Notes: generated by a model from the sequence alone, not told the origin. A stretch of DNA of 41,894 nucleotides from Phycisphaerae bacterium (GCA_021108335.1 JAIORC010000255.1:1-41894); one strand, 5' to 3'. Shown: positions 1 through 7,693, counted from the first letter of the stretch. Translations and numbers: made by a program.

Positions 1-430
1 CGAAACCCGTACCGGCTGAGCCGACCAAGCCCGCACCTGTCGCGCCAAAACCCGTGCCGGCTGAGCCGACCAAGCCAGCGCCTACCGCGCCGAAACCCGT
101 ACCGGCTGAGCCGACCAAACCCGCACCTGCCGCGCCAAAACCCGTGCCGACTGAGCCGACCAAGCCAGCACCTGTCGCGCCGAAACCCGTGCCGGCTGAG
201 CCGACCAAGCCAGCTCCTGCCGCGCCGAAACCCGTGCCGGCTGAGCCGACCAAGCCAGCTCCTGCCGCGCCGAAACCCGTGCCGGCTGAGCCGACCAAGC
301 CAGCTCCTGCCGCGCCGAAACCCGTGCCGGCTGAGCCGACCAAGCCAGCTCCTGCCGCGCCGAAACCCGTGCCGGCTGAGCCGACCAAGCCAGCTCCTGC
401 CGCGCCGAAACCCGTGCCGCCCAAACCGGT
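1..430 (+). repeat. 45-bp tandem repeat array, block 1
   Basis: About nine copies of a 45-bp unit encode PKPVPAEPTKPAPAA-like 15-mers. The later copies, from about base 180, are almost identical; the earlier ones carry third-position changes. The unit length is a multiple of three, so copy-number changes keep the frame. Confidence 0.9.
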
Positions 431-1316
431 TGAACCCCAGTCGGGAAATTTCGACCCGATTGAGCCATCACCCACCAAACTGGTGCCAACCAAGCCGACA
501 CCGATAACGCCAGCACCAGTAAAGGCCGTGCCAACAAAGCCGACGCCGATAAAGCCAGCACCGGTAAAAGTCGTGCCAACAAAGCCGACGCCGATAAAGC
601 CAGCACCGGTAAAGGTCGTGCCAACAAAGCCGACGCCGATAAAGCCAGCACCGGTAAAAGTCGTGCCAACAAAGCCGACGCCGATAAAGCCAGCACCGGT
701 AAAGGTCGTGCCAACAAAGCCGACGCCGATAAAGCCAGCACCGGTAAAAGTCGTGCCAACAAAGCCGACGCCGATAAAGCCAGCACCGGTAAAGGTCGTG
801 CCAACAAAGCCGACGCCGATAAAGCCAGCACCGGTAAAAGTCGTGCCAACAAAGCCGACGCCGATAAAGCCAGCACCGGTAAAGGTCGTGCCAACAAAGC
901 CGACGCCGATAAAGCCAGCACCAGTAAAGGCCGTGCCAACCAAGCCGACGCCGATAAAGCCCGCACCGGTAAAAGTCGTGCCAACAAAGCCGACGCCGAT
1001 AAAGCCTGCGCCGATCAAAGCACCTGAGTTCAAACCGACTCCAGTCGAAATCGGCAAAGCGCCCGTTGCGAAACCCGCGCCGATCAAAGCGCCTGAGTTC
1101 AAACCGACTCCAGTCGAAATCGGCAAAGCGCCCGTTGCGAAACCCGCGCCGATCAAAGCGCCTGAGTTCAAACCGACTCCAGTCGAAATCGGCAAAGCGC
1201 CCGTTGCGAAACCCGCGCCGGCGAAGGTCGTACCGCCCAAGCCGGCTCCGCCGATCAAGATCGAGCCGCCGGCTGCGGTTGCCACGGCTGCCGAAATCGA
1301 AGTGGAATGGGACTGA
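1..1316 (+). CDS. Pro/Lys-rich tandem-repeat protein (5' end outside window)
   Basis: The reading frame is open from base 3 to the stop at 1314-1316, so the true start lies upstream of the window. The visible 437 residues are almost entirely repeats in three blocks. The first is a 15-residue unit (PKPVPAEPTKPAPAA type, 45 bp) to about base 430. The second is another 15-residue unit (VPTKPTPIKPAPVKV type) from about 480 to 1010. The third is a 23-residue unit (69 bp, with APEFKPTPVEIGKAPV) in three copies from about 1009 to 1220. The protein ends in a short acidic tail (EIEVEWD). No catalytic domain is visible. Proline/lysine arrays of this kind form extended spacers, for example in TonB-like or wall-spanning proteins, but the N-terminus that would decide the function is missing. 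The coding frame is inferred from the regular repeat and the clean stop; several other frames are also open because of the repeat. Confidence 0.75.
   Translation, partial: KPVPAEPTKPAPVAPKPVPAEPTKPAPTAPKPVPAEPTKPAPAAPKPVPTEPTKPAPVAPKPVPAEPTKPAPAAPKPVPAEPTKPAPAAPKPVPAEPTKPAPAAPKPVPAEPTKPAPAAPKPVPAEPTKPAPAAPKPVPPKPVEPQSGNFDPIEPSPTKLVPTKPTPITPAPVKAVPTKPTPIKPAPVKVVPTKPTPIKPAPVKVVPTKPTPIKPAPVKVVPTKPTPIKPAPVKVVPTKPTPIKPAPVKVVPTKPTPIKPAPVKVVPTKPTPIKPAPVKVVPTKPTPIKPAPVKVVPTKPTPIKPAPVKAVPTKPTPIKPAPVKVVPTKPTPIKPAPIKAPEFKPTPVEIGKAPVAKPAPIKAPEFKPTPVEIGKAPVAKPAPIKAPEFKPTPVEIGKAPVAKPAPAKVVPPKPAPPIKIEPPAAVATAAEIEVEWD
480..1010 (+). repeat. 45-bp tandem repeat array with 90-bp higher-order period, block 2
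   Basis: About eleven to twelve copies of a 45-bp unit encode VPTKPTPIKPAPVKV-like 15-mers. Adjacent central copies alternate at one silent site (GTAAAAGTC versus GTAAAGGTC), giving a 90-bp higher-order period. This indicates that recent expansion copied pairs of units. Confidence 0.88.
1009..1220 (+). repeat. 69-bp tandem repeat, three copies, block 3
   Basis: Three nearly identical 69-bp units encode a 23-residue repeat containing APEFKPTPVEIGKAPV. The first copy differs by a few silent changes at its 5' edge (gcctgcgcc/cacctg). Confidence 0.88.
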
Positions 1317-1350
1317 ATACCGGAGCGGGATAATCACGACACGACGGCTT

Positions 1351-2001
1351 ATGGAGATGTATGACGCGATGCGGGCGGCCTTCGGGCATCGGCAGTGGTG
1401 GCCGGGCGATGGGGCTTTGGAAATCTGTGTCGGGGCGATTCTCACGCAGAACACCAATTGGAGCAATGTCGAAAAGGCCATCGCCAATCTTAAAGCCGCC
1501 GACGCCATGAGCGTTACCCATCTGCACAAATTGCCCCACGAATCGCTGGCAGAACTGATTCGGCCGGCGGGCTATTACAACATCAAGGCAAAGCGGCTGA
1601 AGAATTTCATCGCGAAGGTATACGCGGAATACGGCGACGACATCGAAGCGTTTCTTGACCGCTCGGTCGAAACGCTGCGGGTTGAGCTGCTTGGGGTCAA
1701 CGGCATTGGCCCGGAGACCGCCGACAGCATAATCCTCTACGCCGCCGGCAAGCCTACTTTCGTCGTCGACGCGTATACAGGGCGGATTCTCCTGCGGCAC
1801 GGGCTTATTTCGCCGGAGGACACCTACGAATCCATCAAGGAATTGTGCGAATCGTCTCTGCCGACGGACGTGGAGTTGTGGAACGATTTTCATGCCCAAT
1901 TCGTCGCCGTGGGTGCCCGTCATTGCAAACCCCGCCCCCGATGCGACGGCTGCCCGCTGGAACGGTTCGACCACGACATCAGCGCCGCCCTGGACGGCTG
2001 A
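1351..2001 (+). CDS. Endonuclease III-superfamily DNA glycosylase, MagIII-like
   Basis: A 216-residue HhH-GPD base-excision repair glycosylase. The protein has an N-terminal WWPGDGALEICVGAILTQNT block, a helix-hairpin-helix region GVNGIGPETADSI, the catalytic aspartate in FVVDAYTGR and a C-terminal cysteine cluster HCKPRPRCDGCPL suited to an Fe-S cluster. At the position of the endonuclease III catalytic lysine (GVGRKTA in E. coli) there is glutamate (GPETA). This, with the motif RPAGYYNIKAKRL, resembles 3-methyladenine glycosylase III of Helicobacter and suggests a monofunctional alkyl-base glycosylase without AP-lyase activity (inference). Start: ATG 1351 fits the family N-terminus; an upstream extension of the frame only reads repeat DNA of the previous gene. 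It lies 34 bp downstream of the repeat-protein stop. Confidence 0.88.
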   Translation: MEMYDAMRAAFGHRQWWPGDGALEICVGAILTQNTNWSNVEKAIANLKAADAMSVTHLHKLPHESLAELIRPAGYYNIKAKRLKNFIAKVYAEYGDDIEAFLDRSVETLRVELLGVNGIGPETADSIILYAAGKPTFVVDAYTGRILLRHGLISPEDTYESIKELCESSLPTDVELWNDFHAQFVAVGARHCKPRPRCDGCPLERFDHDISAALDG

Positions 2002-2135
2002 TTCTCATTTGTGTGCTTTATTTCGCAAACATACACTTCCAAAGACCGTGCCAAAACGGTAGAATCTTTCTGTTTCCGGCCGGTACCGTAATGTTACGCT
2101 CCGGGAAGACGGTTTAAAGAATGGAATAGTAATCA

Positions 2136-3674
2136 ATGTTGCGATTCGAAGCTTTTGTCGAAGGAAAACAAGCCGAAGATATCGACCTGGCTGGCGCGTA
2201 CGTCTTCGCCCAGGACGAGATTCCAATCCGGGCAGACCTGGTCGCCTCCGGGAACGAGATTTCCTGCATGAAGCAGTCTCCCGGCGCGTGCGGCCTGATG
2301 CTGCTCTGGCCCAGCGGGCCGGCCGGCAAATACCTGATGGGAACCACCCGCCTGCCAAAACGCTCCAAGCCATATAACCTGAACCTGGAACTGGCGCGGG
2401 CGCAAATCATGCGGCTATATCGCAAGCGGGAAGATTGGGCATTGTTCGACTATGCCGACACCGGCGATCTTAACCAGGAATTTGACCAGATACGCAGACA
2501 ATTCGTCGAAGCCATGTGCACCGACGTTTCCGACCCTGCGGCAGCGGCGATAATAGCGGACAAGGTTCTGAACCAGGCGCTGCTGCTTGGCGAAAAGATG
2601 GCCTTGTTCCATGCCGACCTGCTATACCAGAAACGCACACGCCGGGCAAAAACAGACATGAAATTCGGCACGGCGGTCAATCTCTATACCGACCAGCCGG
2701 CCTACCGCGATCTGCTGGCCAAGGAGTTTGACTTCGTCCACATTCCCACCCACTGGTGCCACACCGAAGCCCAGGAACGGGTTCACGAGTACTCCCATAT
2801 CGACGAATGGATAAACTGGGCCACCCGAGAAAACAAGGCTATCCACGCCGGGCCGCTGCTGTGCTTTGAGCCGAACGTTCTGCCGGAATGGCTGACTGTG
2901 TGGAAAAACGACTTCGACGCGCTTCGGAAGCTCGTTTATGCCCATATCCAGCGGCTCGTGGAACGATACGCCAGCCGGGTAAAGGTCTGGAACGTCACCA
3001 GCGGGCTGGCTGCGGTAAATACCTTTAATCTCAGTTTCGACCAGATTTCCGAGCTGACCCGCACCAGTTGCCAACTCGTCAAGAAAATGGCCCCCGACAG
3101 CCAGGTCATGATCGACATCACCATGCCCTGGGGCGAATATTACGCCCGCAATCAGCGAACCATTCCGCCGCTGCTGTATGCGGATATGGCTTATCAGGCG
3201 GACATGAAATTCGACGCGTTCGGCTTGTCGCTGCAAATGGGAATTCCCACCGACGGGCATTTCGTGCGAGACCTCATGCAAATCAGCGGGATGCTGGACA
3301 TGTTCATACCCCACGGCAAGGCGGTGCATATTACCGCCTGCTCCGTACCGTCCAGCCCACAGTCCGACCCCGCCGACTTCTGGGGCGGACGAATGCCGGT
3401 TGCAAAAGCCGGCGCGTGGCATGCCCCGTGGTCGGAACGCCTCCAGGCGGAATGGATGCAGGCTGTCGTCAGGCTCGCGAGGTCCAAGCCATACGTCGAA
3501 AGCATCTGCTGGGGCGACCTTGCCGATATCCCGCGACACCGCATACCGAACGGCGGACTGTGTAAGGCGAACCTACACCCAAAAACTGCATACAAGGAAT
3601 TCCTGAGCCTGCGGCATTCCATGGTCGAGGACGAACATCATAATCATCACCATCACAGACATAGACACCATTAA
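2136..3674 (+). CDS. Glycoside hydrolase family 10-fold protein, apparently catalytically degenerate, His-rich tail
   Basis: A 512-residue protein. Residues about 170-490 resemble the TIM barrel of GH10 endo-xylanases: MKFGTAVN opening strand, HIPTHWCHTE, RVKVWNVTSGL, VMIDITMPWG, FDAFGLSLQMG and the late ICWGDLAD strand. GH10 enzymes need an acid/base Glu in a WDVxNE motif and a nucleophile Glu in a TELD-like motif. Here these places read WNVTSGL and HITACSV, so neither Glu is present. About 165 N-terminal residues form an extra domain I do not recognise. The last 17 residues are a His-rich tail (EDEHHNHHHHRHRHH), which may bind metal. There is no obvious signal peptide. ComEA-like and CPBP genes follow within 10 bp each. 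Call: GH10 homologue, probably non-hydrolytic; a binding or structural role is an inference. Confidence 0.75.
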   Translation: MLRFEAFVEGKQAEDIDLAGAYVFAQDEIPIRADLVASGNEISCMKQSPGACGLMLLWPSGPAGKYLMGTTRLPKRSKPYNLNLELARAQIMRLYRKREDWALFDYADTGDLNQEFDQIRRQFVEAMCTDVSDPAAAAIIADKVLNQALLLGEKMALFHADLLYQKRTRRAKTDMKFGTAVNLYTDQPAYRDLLAKEFDFVHIPTHWCHTEAQERVHEYSHIDEWINWATRENKAIHAGPLLCFEPNVLPEWLTVWKNDFDALRKLVYAHIQRLVERYASRVKVWNVTSGLAAVNTFNLSFDQISELTRTSCQLVKKMAPDSQVMIDITMPWGEYYARNQRTIPPLLYADMAYQADMKFDAFGLSLQMGIPTDGHFVRDLMQISGMLDMFIPHGKAVHITACSVPSSPQSDPADFWGGRMPVAKAGAWHAPWSERLQAEWMQAVVRLARSKPYVESICWGDLADIPRHRIPNGGLCKANLHPKTAYKEFLSLRHSMVEDEHHNHHHHRHRHH

Positions 3675-3683
3675 CTTACCTTC

Positions 3684-4070
3684 ATGAATCACAAACCCGC
3701 CATGAAGTTCGATTTCCGGCTTACCCACCCGAACCGGATAGCCTTGTTAATCCTGGCTGCCGGGGCGATAGCGTTTCTCGCCGGCGGCAACCGTGGGCAA
3801 TTGCGGTTCACCGTCGCTACGCCGGTGGATACGGTAAAAATCACCGCCGCTTCGGAGCGGCTGGACCCAAATATCGCTACTATCGCTTCGCTGCGCCGGC
3901 TACCCGGCATAGGAGTTACCCGGGCCAGGCGAATCGTGCATTATCGCCAGAACCACGGGCCAAGCGCCTTTGCCGTCGTCGCCGATTTGCGGAAAGTTCC
4001 CGGCATCGGCCCGGGAATTGCCCGAACCGTCGCACCGTACCTGACCCTGCCGAATAGTCTGCCGAAATAG
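3684..4070 (+). CDS. ComEA-like helix-hairpin-helix protein
   Basis: A 128-residue protein with one N-terminal membrane helix (about residues 17-37, IALLILAAGAIAFLAGG) followed by a short periplasmic stretch and two helix-hairpin-helix motifs, RRLPGIGVTRARRIV and RKVPGIGPGIARTV. This is the ComEA arrangement: a membrane-anchored DNA-binding protein that takes part in DNA uptake. Other HhH proteins, including type II secretion GspK-like ones, share the motif, so uptake is only suggested. It starts 9 bp after the GH10-like stop and ends 6 bp before the CPBP gene, so the three probably form one transcript. No other competence genes are present in the window. Confidence 0.82.
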   Translation: MNHKPAMKFDFRLTHPNRIALLILAAGAIAFLAGGNRGQLRFTVATPVDTVKITAASERLDPNIATIASLRRLPGIGVTRARRIVHYRQNHGPSAFAVVADLRKVPGIGPGIARTVAPYLTLPNSLPK

Positions 4071-4076
4071 CCTCCC

Positions 4077-4838
4077 ATGCCGAAGACCAGCAACACATCA
4101 GCACTGCCGCACAGAAGCGACAGCGAAATTAAAACATACTCGCAGTCGATTCGCCGCCCGTTGAATCAACTGCTGCTGATTCTGCCCCTATTGCTTTTCT
4201 TCCAGATTTTCTCCGCCCAAACAGGCAGCCGCCTGCTGGTGCCGGAATACATGCGGGCCGCACTCGAATCGTTCGGTGCAACCGGACGGTATCTGCCGGC
4301 GTTGCTGATCGTAGCGGTACTTCTCTTCCAGCATTTCACCCACAAAGACCCGCACAGGCCGAACCTCTGGGCGCCGGCGGGAATGATCGTCGAATCGGCG
4401 ATGCTGACCCTGCCTCTGCTGGCGATCAACTGGATAACAAATTGCCGGGCACTCCCGGCTGCCGTCGGAGCCACCGAGTCGCCGGGTCTCGTATCGCCCG
4501 CCATTCTTGAAGCCGTCGGAGCCGGCGTATATGAAGAGTTCCTCTTCCGGCTGTTCTTTTTCGGCGTGGCGGCCCTGTTGCTGATCGATCTGCTGCAATT
4601 GCCGAAAAAGGCTACCACTATCGGAATCATCCTGGTCTCTGGCGTGATTTTTTCCATGGCCCATTTTTCCGCCGCCCAATGGCTAGGCCCGGAAACCCTC
4701 GACTGGCACAGCTTCGCGTTCCTGGCGACGGCGGGGATATGGTGGGGCGTGCTGTTTATCTGGCGAGGCTACGGCGTCGCAGCCGCCAGCCATATCTGGT
4801 GGAACCTGCTGGTCGTGATGATGGAAGGGAAATTCTGA
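4077..4838 (+). CDS. CPBP family intramembrane glutamic endopeptidase
   Basis: A 253-residue polytopic membrane protein of the CPBP (CAAX protease and bacteriocin-processing, Rce1-like) family. Diagnostic motifs are EEFLFR (motif 1, EExxxR, about residue 160), a histidine motif SMAHFSAAQ (about residue 193) and a third motif HIWWNLL near the C-terminus. About six hydrophobic helices are visible. Family members are intramembrane proteases or are linked to bacteriocin immunity; the substrate here cannot be told from sequence. The ATG at 4077 lacks a good Shine-Dalgarno sequence and lies 6 bp after comEA, which suggests translational coupling. Confidence 0.9.
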   Translation: MPKTSNTSALPHRSDSEIKTYSQSIRRPLNQLLLILPLLLFFQIFSAQTGSRLLVPEYMRAALESFGATGRYLPALLIVAVLLFQHFTHKDPHRPNLWAPAGMIVESAMLTLPLLAINWITNCRALPAAVGATESPGLVSPAILEAVGAGVYEEFLFRLFFFGVAALLLIDLLQLPKKATTIGIILVSGVIFSMAHFSAAQWLGPETLDWHSFAFLATAGIWWGVLFIWRGYGVAAASHIWWNLLVVMMEGKF

Positions 4839-4904
4839 AAAATTTACCCCCGGTTGCAGAGGCACAGGATTTTAAAAAGAGTCGAAACCGCGACGCCCAG
4901 TCGC

Positions 4905-4910
4905 TATAAT
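4905..4910 (+). promoter_or_regulatory. Possible -10 element of the nfu promoter
   Basis: A perfect TATAAT lies 77 bp before the nfu start in the only gap between it and the CPBP gene. No good -35 element is found 16-18 bp upstream, so this is tentative. Confidence 0.35.
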
Positions 4911-4986
4911 GCTCGACGTGTAGTGCGAGGAAATGTAGACTTACCGGTGATGTTTTTTATTTAAAAATTTTTCAAAGGACAAAACA

Positions 4987-5214
4987 ATGGAAGACAAAAT
5001 CAGACCGTTGATTGAGGAGATTCGCCCGATGCTTCAGGCAGACGGCGGCGATATTGAACTCGTGAGCGTGGACGAAGAAACCGGAGTGGTTTCGGTGCGT
5101 TTGCAGGGTGCCTGCAAGGGCTGCCCCGGTGCGCAGATGACACTCAAGATGGGTGTCGAGCGGCATCTCAAGGAAAAGGTGCCCGAAGTTACCGAGGTCG
5201 TCGCCGTCGACTAG
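4987..5214 (+). CDS. NifU C-terminal-domain (Nfu-type) Fe-S scaffold protein
   Basis: A 75-residue stand-alone Nfu domain. It contains the conserved GGDIELVSVDEE stretch and the cluster-binding CxxC motif in GACKGCPGAQMTLKMGVE (residues about 39-56). Full-length single-domain Nfu proteins have this size. Such proteins assemble or carry [4Fe-4S] clusters to client enzymes; the MagIII-like protein at 1351 and the isopropylmalate isomerase of the leucine pathway are possible clients, but that is inference. The start is ATG 4987 with AAAGGA eight bases upstream. The stop codon is the first base triplet of a dispersed repeat (5212-5302). Confidence 0.95.
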   Translation: MEDKIRPLIEEIRPMLQADGGDIELVSVDEETGVVSVRLQGACKGCPGAQMTLKMGVERHLKEKVPEVTEVVAVD

Positions 5215-5302
5215 TATTCCGTCCCGTAAAAAAATGATGGGTGCCGTGGCGGGAGCGAAGCGACAGCCACGACGTAACTATTGCGAGGAAACCCACCCAT
5301 CA
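5212..5302 (+). repeat. Dispersed palindromic repeat, module A copy 1
   Basis: The core (5244-5272) has GCCGTGGC opposite GCCACGA-type arms. It is enclosed by a 9-bp inverted repeat, TGATGGGTG (5235-5243) and CACCCATCA (5294-5302). Bases 5212-5286 are nearly identical (one mismatch, one indel) to the reverse complement of 29031-29106. Confidence 0.9.
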
Positions 5303-5345
5303 ATTTAACAAGGGAGCCTCTAAAGCAGTAATGCGGGGTGCAGAC

Positions 5346-5921
5346 ATGATTGTCATCATCGACAACTACGACAGTTTCACATACAACCTTGTCCAGCGGA
5401 TTGGCGAGCTGGACAGCGACCGGCCTATCGTGGTTTATCGCAACGACGCGAAAACCCCGCAAGCCGTCGAGGAAGAAGACAAACCCACCCACCTGATAAT
5501 CTCGCCAGGCCCGTGTACGCCAAACGAAGCCGGCATGAGTTGCGATTTCATCCGCCACTTCCACGGCAAGATTCCGATTATGGGAGTGTGTCTCGGGCAT
5601 CAGAGCATCGGCCAGGTGTTCGGCGCGGATATCATTCGCGCGCCGCGGCTGATGCACGGCAAGACCAGCGAAATTCGCCACGACGGCAAAGGCCTGTTAG
5701 CCGGCTTGCCCAATCCGTTTGTCGCGACGCGATATCACAGCCTGATCGTCGATCCAGCCAACCTTTCCGACGAGTTCGAGCAGACCGCATGGACGGTTGA
5801 CCAAAACGAGCTTATGGGCATCCGCAGCAAGACCAATCCCACGGAAGGGGTTCAATTTCACCCGGAAAGTTTCCTGACGGAAATCGGCTTCGACCTGCTG
5901 CAAAATTTCCTGAAGCAGTAG
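5346..5921 (+). CDS. trpG: Glutamine amidotransferase subunit of anthranilate / aminodeoxychorismate synthase (TrpG/PabA)
   Basis: A 191-residue class I glutamine amidotransferase. The N-terminus IIDNYDSFTYNLVQ, the nucleophilic cysteine in GVCLGHQSIGQVFG (about residue 81), the ATRYHSL block and the His-Glu pair in VQFHPESFLTEIG match TrpG/PabA. It supplies ammonia from glutamine to TrpE for anthranilate or to PabB for 4-amino-4-deoxychorismate; which one cannot be decided because neither partner gene is nearby. ATG 5346 was chosen because family members begin at this IIDNYDSF. The frame is open upstream to 5241 but only through the module A repeat, so an earlier start would translate repeat DNA. 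Confidence 0.93.
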   Translation: MIVIIDNYDSFTYNLVQRIGELDSDRPIVVYRNDAKTPQAVEEEDKPTHLIISPGPCTPNEAGMSCDFIRHFHGKIPIMGVCLGHQSIGQVFGADIIRAPRLMHGKTSEIRHDGKGLLAGLPNPFVATRYHSLIVDPANLSDEFEQTAWTVDQNELMGIRSKTNPTEGVQFHPESFLTEIGFDLLQNFLKQ

Positions 5922-5953
5922 GGCAATTCAAGGCCGCGAAGCAACAGTTTTTC

Positions 5954-6310
5954 GTAGGCCTGCCCCTTGGGGGCCGGGTCTTGACCCGGCGGTTGCATGG
6001 CACATGCAACAAGTTTGCAATCTGTGCAATTTCCCACGATATCGGGTAGCATGGTTAGCCCGCGTTTTTTGCGGGATAGCCATGCCTGCCCCCAGGGGGA
6101 AAGATTGATTCACAATTTCTGCGCTACCCCTTTTTCAAAACCATCCAACATACCATCTGCCGTCGTGTATCTATCTTTCATGGCCATCGGCTTTCGCCGC
6201 TGACCATGCCACCCGACATTTTTTTCTGGGCCAATCATGGCGACCCCTATGGTGTCGCCATGCCACCCGTCTTTTTTTCGCCGGGTCAAGACCCGGCCTA
6301 CAGAAACGGG
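5954..6310. repeat. Intergenic palindrome cluster downstream of trpG
   Basis: This gap holds no gene. From left to right it contains: GGCCGGGTC/GACCCGGC palindrome with GTTGCATG/CATGCAAC (5970-6010); a hairpin CATGGTTAGCCCGCG...CGGGATAGCCATG (6050-6084); a CCCCCAGGGGG tip (6089-6099); the module C body in minus orientation (6100-6180); a hairpin cassette (6178-6213); module B in minus orientation (6205-6270); and a second GCCGGGTCAAGACCCGGC (6280-6298). Each part recurs elsewhere in the window. Confidence 0.85.
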
Positions 6311-6358
6311 TAAAAACACACGGCTTGCCCGCAGTTTTTTGACCGGTTACCCCTGCCG

Positions 6359-6919
6359 CTACAGCGACGCTTCGACTTCTTTCAAGAGGTTGTCGAGATT
6401 CAGGGGTTTTGCCAGGCAGACCCGTGCGCCGCATTCTTTGATGCGCTTTTCGCTTTCGGGCGAGGGGAAGGCGGTCATGGCGATAACCTCGGCATGTTTG
6501 GTGGCTTCCTGGGCTTTGATCATCCGGCAGACCTCGTAGCCGTCCATGCCGGGCATACGGAGATCGAGAATTACCACATCCGGGCGAATGGTCGCGATCA
6601 TCGTGCCGGCCCGGAATCCGTCGTGGGCCTCGACAACCTCATAGTCGGAATTCTGGGCGCGAATCGCGCGGGCAATAAGCTTGGCTACCGCTTCTTCGTC
6701 GTCCACTACCAGAATGCGAACCGGCGTCGAGCCGATCTCCGGCGGGACGGGCATTTTGTGTTCACGGAGAAACTTCACGAGATCTTCGACGACAACCCGA
6801 CGATGACCTCCGGGAGTTCGATGGGCCTTGAGAAGCCCCTGGTCAATCCAGTTCGCCACCGAGCCGGGATCAACGTGCAGCATCTCGGCAATCGCAAATG
6901 TTGATAAGTTACCAGCCAC
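6359..6919 (-). CDS. Response regulator with N-terminal MerR-type HTH and C-terminal receiver domain
   Basis: A 186-residue protein with reversed domain order. Residues 1-55 are a MerR/excisionase-like winged helix (STFAIAEMLHVDPGSVANWIDQGLL then HRTPGGHRRV), and residues about 67-186 are a CheY-like receiver. The receiver has the acidic pair in VVDDEE, the phosphorylatable Asp in VVILDLRMPGMDGYEV (about residue 117), Thr in MTAF and the conserved Lys in CLAKPL. Phosphorylation by an unknown histidine kinase probably changes DNA binding or dimerisation. No kinase gene is adjacent. The start is GTG 6919, supported by AGGAG nine bases upstream. It is convergent with trpG and has a 16-bp palindrome 76 bp upstream. 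Confidence 0.92.
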   Translation of the reverse strand: MAGNLSTFAIAEMLHVDPGSVANWIDQGLLKAHRTPGGHRRVVVEDLVKFLREHKMPVPPEIGSTPVRILVVDDEEAVAKLIARAIRAQNSDYEVVEAHDGFRAGTMIATIRPDVVILDLRMPGMDGYEVCRMIKAQEATKHAEVIAMTAFPSPESEKRIKECGARVCLAKPLNLDNLLKEVEASL

Positions 6920-6994
6920 GCAAAATACTCCTGCTATCGCATGTTTTTATAAGGCACCCTGTTTATTTACACTACCCTATTTCCAGAATAACCG

Positions 6995-7010
6995 CAATTC
7001 CCGGGAATTG
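6995..7010. promoter_or_regulatory. 16-bp perfect palindrome, possible operator
   Basis: CAATTCCCGGGAATTG is a perfect palindrome in the gap upstream of the HTH-REC regulator gene (start 6919) and downstream of marC. It could be an autoregulatory operator for the regulator. No experimental or family support. Confidence 0.35.
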
Positions 7011-7018
7011 TCAATGCC

Positions 7019-7050
7019 GAATTACAACAAATTCATATTTCTTGTAATTC
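7019..7050 (-). terminator. Possible hairpin downstream of marC
   Basis: A 9-bp inverted repeat, GAATTACAA (7019-7027) and TTGTAATTC (7042-7050) with a 14-nt loop, lies 35 bp after the marC stop on the minus strand. It is AT-rich and has no clean T-run, so it may instead be a protein-binding site. Confidence 0.3.
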
Positions 7051-7084
7051 TAGGTTGCCACGACAATTCAGCCAAGCCGGCCTG

Positions 7085-7693
7085 CTATCCCGCGGCGGGA
7101 GGTGATTGGCCCTGGAGAAACTGCCCCAAGCCGTCGAGAAACATCTGCACGGCGATAACAATGAGGATCATGCCCATCAGGCGTTCGACGGCCCGGAGAC
7201 CTTTTTCGCCAAGTATCCGCTGGAGAAAACCGCTGAGCAGGAGAATCGCGCCGCCGCCCAGCCAGGCGGTCAGCAGGGCGATTACCCAATCCAAAAGTCG
7301 GCCCGGATAAGTGCTGGCGAGAATCAGCAGTACGGTCATTGTCGATGGCCCGGCAATCAGCGGCACGGCGACCGGCACGATAAACGGCTCATTGCCGGCG
7401 CTCTCGTACAACCCATGGCCGGGAATTGGAAAAACCATCCGCAGCGAGATCAACAACAGGATAATTCCGCCGGAAATTCCCAACGCCGGCTTGGAAATAT
7501 GAAGTACCGCCAGCAAGTGCTCCCCCGCCAACAGGAATATCATCAGCACGACCAAAGCAGCCAGCAACTCCCGCAACAACACGCGGAATCGCCGTTTTGC
7601 CGGAATATCCTGCATGACAACCGTTACCACCGGCAGATTCCCCAATGGGTCCATTACCAGGATCAACAAAATCGTCGCCGAAAGAATAGACAT
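7085..7693 (-). CDS. MarC family integral membrane protein
   Basis: A 202-residue polytopic membrane protein of the MarC/UPF0056 family. Typical features are the N-terminal ILLILVMDPLGNLP motif, the central PLGI-like AVPLIAGPSTMTVLLIL stretch, and about six transmembrane helices; length is normal for the family (about 200). MarC proteins are widespread inner-membrane proteins with no settled function; the old link to antibiotic resistance was not upheld. Start ATG 7693 was chosen because ACAGGA lies seven bases upstream and the hydrophobic N-terminus begins there; the frame is open nine codons further. Confidence 0.93.
   Translation of the reverse strand: MSILSATILLILVMDPLGNLPVVTVVMQDIPAKRRFRVLLRELLAALVVLMIFLLAGEHLLAVLHISKPALGISGGIILLLISLRMVFPIPGHGLYESAGNEPFIVPVAVPLIAGPSTMTVLLILASTYPGRLLDWVIALLTAWLGGGAILLLSGFLQRILGEKGLRAVERLMGMILIVIAVQMFLDGLGQFLQGQSPPAAG

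Noticed and set aside
82-987. Long minus-strand frame reading LALSASALLARPLPV repeats
   Set aside because: It is the opposite strand of the Pro/Lys repeat gene. A 45-bp unit without stops keeps several frames open; no start signal or domain supports it.
468-1529. Minus-strand frame rich in Trp/Arg/Tyr across the second repeat block
   Set aside because: Same cause as above, and it runs into the glycosylase gene.
5922-6340. Several short frames in the repeat cluster after trpG
   Set aside because: They read palindromic repeat modules, recur in other gaps and lack ribosome-binding sites.
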